DNA from: an uncultured archaeon
GTDB taxonomy: Archaea > Nanobdellota > Nanobdellia > Pacearchaeales > GW2011-AR1
NCBI GenBank assembly: GCA_902385625.1
Contig: CABMGE010000008.1
Coordinates: forward strand, 1-45,827
Direction of reading: 5' to 3'
DNA: 45,827 bases
A model generated the notes under the pieces. That model worked only from the letters and a program-made list of their open reading frames with translations, did no database searches and was not told the origin of the DNA. A program made the translations under genes and the position numbers. How positions within the stretch are numbered: position 1 is the first letter of the stretch; each line of letters begins with the position of its first letter. This document shows, in pieces, positions 33,426 to 41,800 of the stretch.

Positions 33426-34301
33426 ATGAAAAACAAGAGAGTGATACAGAAGACATTTGCAACGATAATAAGTTTAGCTGTTATTATAGGAATTATTCTT
33501 TCAGGGCCTGCACAGGCATATAATCTTCAATTAACAAGTTCAAAAGATACTATTGGAAAAAATGAAAAAGTAAATTTTCTTGCTACTGTTAAAATAAATT
33601 CAAATGAATTTGTTACACCTGATTATCTTGTTTTTGATTTAAACGGAACTTCTAGTTTTGAATGCAAATTCGCAGTTGATGGAACAATTCTTAATGGATG
33701 TACTGGAATTACAATACAACCACTTTCAACACTTCCGGTTAGTTATGGTTATTCTTATGGATATGGTTATAGCTATGGATATACTAATGGAGAACTTACC
33801 TATAATATAACGCTTGATCCTTCTAATTATCCTGCTGGAACTTATGCAACTTCTATTCTTTCAAGTGTTCTTGGAGAATTTACAATGCAAAAAGGAAGTG
33901 ATCTTACTATTCTTCCTAAACCGGCAATACCATTAAAAGACTGTTCTATTCGCGGAAAAGACTCTGAAATATTTGTAAAGACTGCAAACTCTGATAAGAC
34001 TTTTAAAAACAGCAAGATTAATTTCTTTGTTCCGCTTGGAAGAGCTGTGTCTGGAACTGGTTATTTAATTGGACAGGAAAAAAGAGAAACTTTTGATTAC
34101 AAGTTTAAGATTATAAAAGTACTTGAAAATAATAATGACAGGCTTGTTATTTCTGTTTCTGGAACTTATATTATTGGAACTGGAAAAAGAACTGCTGAGG
34201 ACTCAGTTATTACTTTTGATAAAAAGAGAAACAAAATCAGTTTAAGTGGAAAGAATGTTCATGTAGATGATCTGAATATTTATTTTAGAGAGGGATGCTA
34301 A
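33426..34301 (+). CDS. Secreted YG-family protein, paralogue 5
   Basis: The protein has 291 residues. The signal peptide ends IGIILSGPAQA, the Ig-like domain has CKFAVDGTILNGCTGI, and the Tyr-Gly segment is VSYGYSYGYGYSYGYTNG. The C-terminal domain of about 110 residues (GYLIGQEKRETFDYKFKI, VISVSGTYIIG) aligns with that of paralogue 1 (GYLTAQMKRQRLDFKFKV, ISVSGSYRLG). No anchor is visible, so it should be released or held by other surface proteins. Paralogues 1 and 5 are the closest pair in domain content although 22 kb apart. Confidence 0.75.
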   Translation: MKNKRVIQKTFATIISLAVIIGIILSGPAQAYNLQLTSSKDTIGKNEKVNFLATVKINSNEFVTPDYLVFDLNGTSSFECKFAVDGTILNGCTGITIQPLSTLPVSYGYSYGYGYSYGYTNGELTYNITLDPSNYPAGTYATSILSSVLGEFTMQKGSDLTILPKPAIPLKDCSIRGKDSEIFVKTANSDKTFKNSKINFFVPLGRAVSGTGYLIGQEKRETFDYKFKIIKVLENNNDRLVISVSGTYIIGTGKRTAEDSVITFDKKRNKISLSGKNVHVDDLNIYFREGC

Positions 34302-34309
34302 AGAGAGTA

Positions 34310-34382
34310 ATTTATCTCTGAAGAGATAAATTAGGTATTATACTTGTTTTTATCTTAAGTAAATTAAGCTAAAAACAATTTA
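34310..34382 (+). repeat. 73-bp direct repeat, copy 1 (two hairpins)
   Basis: It contains ATTTATCTCT/AGAGATAAAT (34310-34331), then TTAGGTA, then a GTAAA-loop family hairpin with inner stem CTTAA/TTAAG (34344-34378). It begins 8 nt after the stop of paralogue 5, so it lies in its 3'UTR. It is identical to 34516-34588. Confidence 0.75.
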
Positions 34383-34406
34383 TTTTAAAATTAATATGAT
34401 ATTAAC

Positions 34407-34471
34407 TTATACTTGCGAGTATAAATTAGACATGATAGCTATTTTATACGAAGTAAGTTCGTCTAAAATAG
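34407..34471 (+). repeat. Diverged two-hairpin unit
   Basis: TTATACT-TGCG-AGTATAA (34407-34424), then TTAGACA, then a family hairpin with outer arms CTATTTTA/TAAAATAG, inner stem CGAA/TTCG and loop GTAAG (34439-34471). It has the same two-hairpin plan as the units on either side, with a different stem sequence. Confidence 0.6.
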
Positions 34472-34515
34472 TAGATTAATTTTTTATAACTGATTTAACA
34501 TCATACTTCCAGGGG

Positions 34516-34588
34516 ATTTATCTCTGAAGAGATAAATTAGGTATTATACTTGTTTTTATCTTAAGTAAATTAAGCTAAAAACAATTTA
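34516..34588 (+). repeat. 73-bp direct repeat, copy 2 (two hairpins)
   Basis: Identical over 73 bp to 34310-34382, 206 bp further on; its family hairpin is at 34550-34584. Flanking sequences differ at once, so the repeat unit is sharply bounded. Confidence 0.75.
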
Positions 34589-34691
34589 ACTGTTTTAACA
34601 AGATATTTCTATACTATTACATAATTTTTTTACTCACCCCTACTAACTAGGGAGAGGAAAAACAATTTGTTTTATAATTTATAATAAACCG

Positions 34692-34743
34692 CTTATTTTT
34701 ATTTGCTTCTCCCTATTAATTGAGGGGAAGAAAGAAAAATAAG
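34692..34743 (+). repeat. CTTATTTTT-type long hairpin (copy 3)
   Basis: Outer arms CTTATTTTT/AAAAATAAG enclose CTTC.CCCT/AGGG.GAAG. It is very similar to 10704-10755. A smaller CCCTA/TAGGG hairpin precedes it near 34638-34652. Confidence 0.5.
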
Positions 34744-34903
34744 AAAATCATGCATCATCGAATATTGATAAAAAAGAATATATTTTATCTTGATTTTTTC
34801 ATCTTGATTCAGTAGTAAGACAGGTATATATACAAAATTCACTACTAATCTTAGATAATAGCAGCAGTAATTACTATCTGCATAAAAAGAGCAGGAAGTA
34901 TTT

Positions 34904-34936
34904 ATTCGCGAAGCGAATTAATTTGAAAGGAGGTGA
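34904..34936 (+). promoter_or_regulatory. Leader hairpin next to a strong RBS
   Basis: ATTCGC-GAA-GCGAAT (34904-34918) ends 10 nt before the near-perfect Shine-Dalgarno GGAGGTGA (34929-34936), which is 7 nt before GTG 34944. This site decides the GTG start. Confidence 0.45.
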
Positions 34937-34943
34937 ATCAAAA

Positions 34944-35603
34944 GTGAAAAAGAAGGTGATAAACAAGCTAATAGCTGTCTTTGTATTTTTGACTATTGTC
35001 ATGCCTGTTGTTTTTGCATTGGCAGATTCAAATACAAGACCTATAATTATTAAGACTTCGGTGAGAGGTGGAGAACTTATCAGTGGCAAGTCTTTATCTG
35101 CACTTTATTCTGTTGGAGAACTAAAGGAAATGACACTTTTTTATGGCCAGAGTTATTTAGGTTATAATAGTATTGTTAAAAGTGACTGTGAATCCGGAAA
35201 ACTCAAGACTTGTGATTTTGGAAATGTTGATCTCTCAGAGTTTAATGGAAAATCAATTGATCTTTTGTTTAAACTAACTGACATGAAGAACACAGTTTAC
35301 TCAAAAAAAGTCAGTGTAAAAGTTGATAGTGTGAATCCTGTTTTAAATGATTTTAGTTATAATGTCAGTGGAAAAAAGGTAACTTTTTTCTTTGATATTA
35401 ATGAAAAAAACTTTAAAGAGATTCTTTACACTGATAATAATGACTGCAATATGCGTGAAGAAAAAGGAACTTTGTGCAGAAGTCTTAGAAGTGGAAAATG
35501 CAGTTATTCAAAAAATGTCTGCATTGGAACACATAACTTTGTAATAGACATAACAGACAAGGCAGGAAATATTTTTGAGAAAAAACAGACAATTATTGTT
35601 TAA
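34944..35603 (+). CDS. Secreted Ig-like domain protein
   Basis: The protein has 219 residues and starts at GTG. The signal peptide ends VVFALA (about residues 1-22). Two beta-sandwich-like parts follow, the second with NPVLNDFSYNVSGKKVTFFF and a C-terminal HNFVIDITDKAGN strand typical of Ig-like/cadherin-like modules. Seven Cys are present, six of which lie in two clusters that could form disulfides. There is no Tyr-Gly segment. It precedes the giant repeat protein by 209 bp. It is likely a small extracellular accessory or adhesin subunit. Confidence 0.65.
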   Translation: MKKKVINKLIAVFVFLTIVMPVVFALADSNTRPIIIKTSVRGGELISGKSLSALYSVGELKEMTLFYGQSYLGYNSIVKSDCESGKLKTCDFGNVDLSEFNGKSIDLLFKLTDMKNTVYSKKVSVKVDSVNPVLNDFSYNVSGKKVTFFFDINEKNFKEILYTDNNDCNMREEKGTLCRSLRSGKCSYSKNVCIGTHNFVIDITDKAGNIFEKKQTIIV

Positions 35604-35812
35604 CTTTTTATTTTTTTTATTTTTTTCCTCGATAAAATCCCAATTTCCAATTAATTAGGATATTTGCTAATTCTATATTGTTTAATATACATTTGTTTGG
35701 CTAATATTTTTTTATCTAAAAAAAGTGGTAAGACACTTTTATATAGATAATTAGTACTTTGTAATTTGCAAAAAAGAAGAGCGAGTGATGTATTAAACAA
35801 AAAATAAAAAGA

Positions 35813-38800
35813 ATGTCCAAAATAAATTGTAAAAAAAAGGTAAACAGGAAAGCATTCTTCTCAGTTTTAGTTGCGAGTTTAATTTTAATACTTCTTGTTG
35901 GAATTGTTTCTGCTGCTGATGTTGCATACATTTACAACAACAAACTAAGAATAGATAATAATTTTAAAAAACTTTTTTCTGATATGGGCCTTACAGTTGA
36001 AACAATTCCTGCAACAAAGATTGCTACAACTGACTTTTCAAAATACAAGCTAATTTTTGTTGGTGATGAAAGATTTACTGATTCTCTTAAAATTCCAGTT
36101 GGAAAATATCCAACTGTTGTTACAAACTATTATTATGGTTATCAATGGGGTCTTACTGATTTTGATGGAATATCTGAACTTGCAAGAACAGAACCTTTGA
36201 GTGTTAGAATAAACTCAACAGAGCAAGTTATACAGGTTTATACTGAAGCAAAATATGATATAATGAATAATGTTGCAATACCTTATTATTACTTAGGCAA
36301 TAATGATAAAGCAGCAGGTCTTTTTCAGGCTGCAGGAACTTATAGTGGAAATGCATATAATCTTGGTGATGTAATAAGCTATGCTGAAAAAGGAACAAGA
36401 CTTTCAAATGGAAAAACAACAAATGGAAGAGTATGCTTTTTTGGAATTGTTGAAAGTGATTATTGGACTGAAGATGCAAAGCAAATGGCAATGGATTGTA
36501 TTGGTTATGTTGCAACTGTTTGTAATCATGATAGTGATTGCGGAAATGAAGTGATTGGCTATCCTTATTGCGAAGACAATGATATTTTCAAGGATAAAAT
36601 TAAACCAATCTGTGAAAATCCTGGAACTGTTCTTTCTAATTGTTCTTTTGAAACTACTTCTACTAAACTTGACAATTGTATTTTTGGCTGCCTTGATGGC
36701 GAATGCAAGCCAGAGTGTAGTATCTTTGACTTATCAAACTGTATAAATGAATCTTATTCTGATAATTATTGCAGCAATGGAAATGTAGTAAAAGACCATA
36801 TTACTCCTACATGTTCACTTACAAATACTTGCTCATCTATTAATAGTACTGAAAATGTTGAATCATGCCCTCATGGTTGTTCTAATGGTGAGTGTATTAT
36901 TCAGTGTTCAACTAATTCTAGTTGCGGACAAGATGGACTTTCAGATCAAAAAGTCTGCAAAGACAATAAAGTATATCAAGAAGAACTAACTTTTACATGT
37001 AATGATCCTGGAACAAAAAACAGCTTTTGTACAAATGTAACAGCAGACAAATTAATTGAAACATGTTCTAACCAGTGCTTAAATGGTCAGTGTGTTACAG
37101 TAATATGTTCTCATAATAGTGATTGTGATGACTCTAATACTCATACAGATGATATCTGTCAAAATCCTGGAACTCCTCAAAGCAATTGTATTCATAATAT
37201 AATAAGATGTATTAATAATTCTGAGTGCGGAACAAACGGATTTTTAGGCCAGTTATTTTGCAAGAGCACTAATATTTTTGATAAATACATAACTTATACT
37301 TGTAATAATCCTGGAACATCAAACAGTTCATGTTCAAGTTCAAATGAAGATCAATTATTTACAACTTGTCCAAATAAGTGTGCAGATGGACAGTGTGTAA
37401 GATGCACAATGGACACTGATTGCGATGATTCTGATATTACTACAGAAGATAAATGCATGAGTCCTGGAACTCCTCAAAGCAATTGTCAAAATCTTCCTAT
37501 AAAATGTTCAAGCAGTTCACAATGTGGGCAAGATGGATTTACAGGAAACAGATATTGCCTTGGAGGATCTTCTTATGAAGACTTTATATCTTATACTTGT
37601 AACAATGCTGGAACTGCTGGTTCATCATGTTCAAGTCTTACAAAGCCTATTTTAAGAGAAGACTGTAGTTTTGAATGCTTAAATGGAGATTGTATTAATT
37701 GTTTTGGAAACTCTGATTGCGGACCAAATGGATATACAGGAAGTCCTTTTTGCCAGGGAAAAACAATATTCCAAGATTTTATAACTTATACTTGTAATAA
37801 TCCTGGAACAAAAAATTCATTTTGTACTGATTCTACTGATAATAAACTCAAACAAACTTGTGCTGGAGCATGCTTCAAAGGCCAATGCAAAGATGTTAAA
37901 TGCAATTCAGACTCTGAATGTGATGATAATGATGCATATACTTTAGATGAATGTAATAATCCTACAACAACTTCAAGCTATTGTACAAATACTCTTTATA
38001 ATTGTATAACTGACCAAGATTGCGGAATCACTGGATATTCAGGCCAGGAATTCTGTATGATTGATAATGTTTTCAAAGTTTATTATACTTCAAGATGTAT
38101 GAATGCAGCAACAACAAGAAGTTATTGTGATAATTCTGTAATACAAAAATTAATTTCTGATTGTGGAAGAGATTCTTGTGATAGTTACAGTCCAAATTAT
38201 TGCAAGCCAGATGGAAATGTGTATCATTCAAGAATATGTTATGACCGTGGATGTGCAAATCAAGCATGTTTTGCAAATCCTACAAATGATGAAAGTTTAG
38301 TTCAAACATGTTCTTCTCGTGGATGTACTGATGGAAAGTGCAATACTATTGTTCCTGCAAGCATAACTTGTTATACTGATCTTGAGTGTACTGATAATAA
38401 CCCTCATACACTTGACACTTGTATTAGCCCTGGAACAGAACAAAGTTCTTGCTCTCATGCTCCGATCGCATGTCTTAATGATAATGAATGCAATGATAAT
38501 ACTCCAAACACAGCTGATAAGTGCCTAAACCCTGGAACTGTTAATTCAGTTTGTTCTCATACTCCTATAAGCTGTAATTCAAACTCTGATTGCGGAACAA
38601 ATGGATATATTGGGAACTTATTTTGCCAAGGCACAAGTGTTTTCCAAAATTTCATAACTTATACTTGTATTAATCCTGGGCAGACATCAAGCTCTTGTAA
38701 TAGTTCTACAAATGCACTATTAAAACAACCTTGCTTATCAAATCAATTATGTGTTAATGGAAATTGTGTTTCAAATCCATGTGTTGATAATGATCATGAT

Positions 38801-41800
38801 TCTTATGATACATGCAATCCTGGAACTAGTGGTGATGATGGAAAACCTGCTGATTGCAATGATAATAATCCTAATGTTTATCCTGGAGCAATGGAAATTT
38901 GCAATGGAATTGATGATAATTGCAATGGACAAGTTGATGAAGGAACAAATATTTGCGGAAGCAATCAATTATGTGTTTTAGGACAATGCACTCCTGTTCT
39001 TTGTTCAATGGACTCAGATTGTAATGATTTTAACACTCATACACAAGACAGTTGTATAAATCCTGGAACAGCACAAAGTGCATGTATACATACTCCAATT
39101 ATCTGCTTAAATGATAATGAATGTAATGATAATAATCTTTACACTCTTGACAAATGTATAAATCCTGCAACAATACAGAGTTCATGCACTCACACCCCTA
39201 TAATTTGCTTGAATGACAATGATTGCAATGATAATAATCCTGGAACAATTGACAAATGTATAAATCCTGCAACTATAACTTCTGCTTGTACTCATACTCC
39301 TGTTACTTGTAATTCAAATTCTGAATGCGGACAAAACGGACTAATCAACGGACTTTTCTGCCAAAACAATAATGTTTTCCAAAATTTCATAACTTATACT
39401 TGTAATAATCCAGGACAGATAACAAGTTCATGTTCGGGTGTAATTAGTTCAATCTCAAAACAAAATTGTTCTTCTAGTCAAATCTGCTCAAATGGAGTTT
39501 GTAATAATATTGTTTGTTCTAAAAACTCTGATTGTGGAACAAACACTTTTGTTGGAGATAAAAACTGTGCTAATGATGATGTTTACCAGAATTTTTTAAG
39601 TTTTACCTGTAACAATCCAGGTCAAGAAAGCAGTTATTGTACTAATTCAACAACTTCCAAGATTAGCAAAGATTGCGACGATGAAACTGAAACTTGTTCT
39701 AATGGAAATTGTGTTCCGTTAAATATTTCATGTACTAAAAATACTGATTGCGGAACAAATGCTTATCTTAATCAATTATTCTGCAGTGGAGACAGCATAT
39801 TTGACAAATATATAACTTACACTTGTATTAATCCTGGTCAACCAACTTCTCATTGTAATAATTCAATATCTGATAAATTCAAATCTAATTGTCCAGAAGG
39901 AAAAACATGTTCAAATGGTGCTTGTGTTACTGTAACTTGCACTCAAAATACTGATTGCGGAACAAACGGATTTATTCCTGGACTTTCATGCCAGAATAAT
40001 AGTGCTTTCCAAAATTATATAAGTTTTACTTGTAAAAATCCAGGACAACAAAACAGTTATTGTACTAATTCAACTGCTCCTCAGTTCAAACAAATTTGTG
40101 CACCAGGCCAGACATGTTCTGCTGGAGTTTGCAATAATATTATTTGTACTAAAGATTTGGATTGCGGAACAAATGTGTTTACAGGTGATTTATTCTGCCA
40201 GAACAATGATATTTTCCAGTATTTTACTGTCTATAAATGTAATAATCCAGGACAGATAACAAGTTCATGCAGTATCACCAGTTCTCCATTACTTAACAAA
40301 ACTTGCGCTGCAAATCAAATATGCTCAAATGGAGTTTGTACTAATGTTGTTTGTACAAAGAACTCTGATTGCGGAACAAACGGATTTAATGGAAACAGCT
40401 TTTGCACTAATGGCGATGTTTTTAAGAATTATACAACTTATATATGTAACAATCCAGGACAAACAAATAGCTATTGTTCAAACACTATTTTACCTAAAAT
40501 CAGCAAAGATTGCGACGATGAAATGCAAACATGCAGCAATGGAAACTGTATTAATCTTACTGTAAACTGTACTAAGAACTCTGATTGCGGAACAAATGCT
40601 TATCTTAATCAATTATTCTGCAGTGGAAATAGTGTATTTGATAAATACATAACTTACACATGTATGAATCCAGGACAACCAAGTTCATATTGTAATAATT
40701 CAATATCTGATAAATTCAAATCTGATTGTGATTATGGAAAAATCTGTTCTTCTGGAACTTGTGTTCCTGTAACTTGTGTCAATGATTCACAATGCGATGA
40801 TTCAAATGCTCACACAAAAGACACTTGTGTAAATCCAGGTCAACAAAATAGCACTTGCACTCATACTCCTATTCCTTGCCTTAATAATTTAGAATGCGGA
40901 ACAAATGGACTTATTGGAAATCTATTCTGTACTGGAAACAATATAACTCAAAACTTTATTACATTTACATGTAACAATCCGGGTCAGACAAATAGCTATT
41001 GTTCTAACTCAACTGCTCCACAATTCAAACAAACATGTCTTGCAAACCAAGTATGTTCAAATGGTGCTTGTACAAATGTTGTTTGTTCTAAAAACTCTGA
41101 CTGTGGAACAAATGGACTTATTGGAAATCTATTCTGTACTGGAAACAATATAACTCAGAATTTCATAAGTTTTACTTGCAATAATCCAGGTCAACTAAAT
41201 AGTTATTGTTCTAACTCAACTGCTCCACAATTCAAACAAACTTGCGCTGCAAATCAAATATGTTCAAATGGAGTTTGTAATAATATAGTTTGTTTTAATG
41301 ATTCACAATGTGATGATTCAAACACTCACACAAAAGACACTTGTGTAAATCCAGGACAAACAAGCAGCACTTGCACTCATACTCCTATTCCTTGCCTTAA
41401 TAATTTAGAATGCGGAACTAATGGATTTGTCAATGGACTTTTCTGTCAAAACAATAGTCTTTTCCAAAACTTTATTACATTTACATGTAACAATCCTGGT
41501 CAGACAAACAGCTATTGTTCTAACTCTACTGCTCCTCAGTTTAAACAAGCATGTTTGCCAGGCCAGATATGCGACGCTGGAACATGTAAAAATGTAATAT
41601 GCAGTAAGAATTCAGATTGTGGAACAGATGGATATGTTGGAAATTTATTCTGCCAAGACAATGGAGTATACCAGTATTTTACTACATATACTTGTAAGAG
41701 TCCTGGAACACTACAAAGTTCATGCAGTGTGTCAAGTTCTCCTCAATTAAAAGAAACTTGTTCTTCTAGCCAAACCTGTTCTAATGGAGCATGTAAGAAT

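Noticed and set aside
38751..38981. Separate small ORFs on either strand around the MopE-like unit
   Set aside because: They lie wholly inside the giant CDS in other frames and reflect its AAT/GAT-rich codons.
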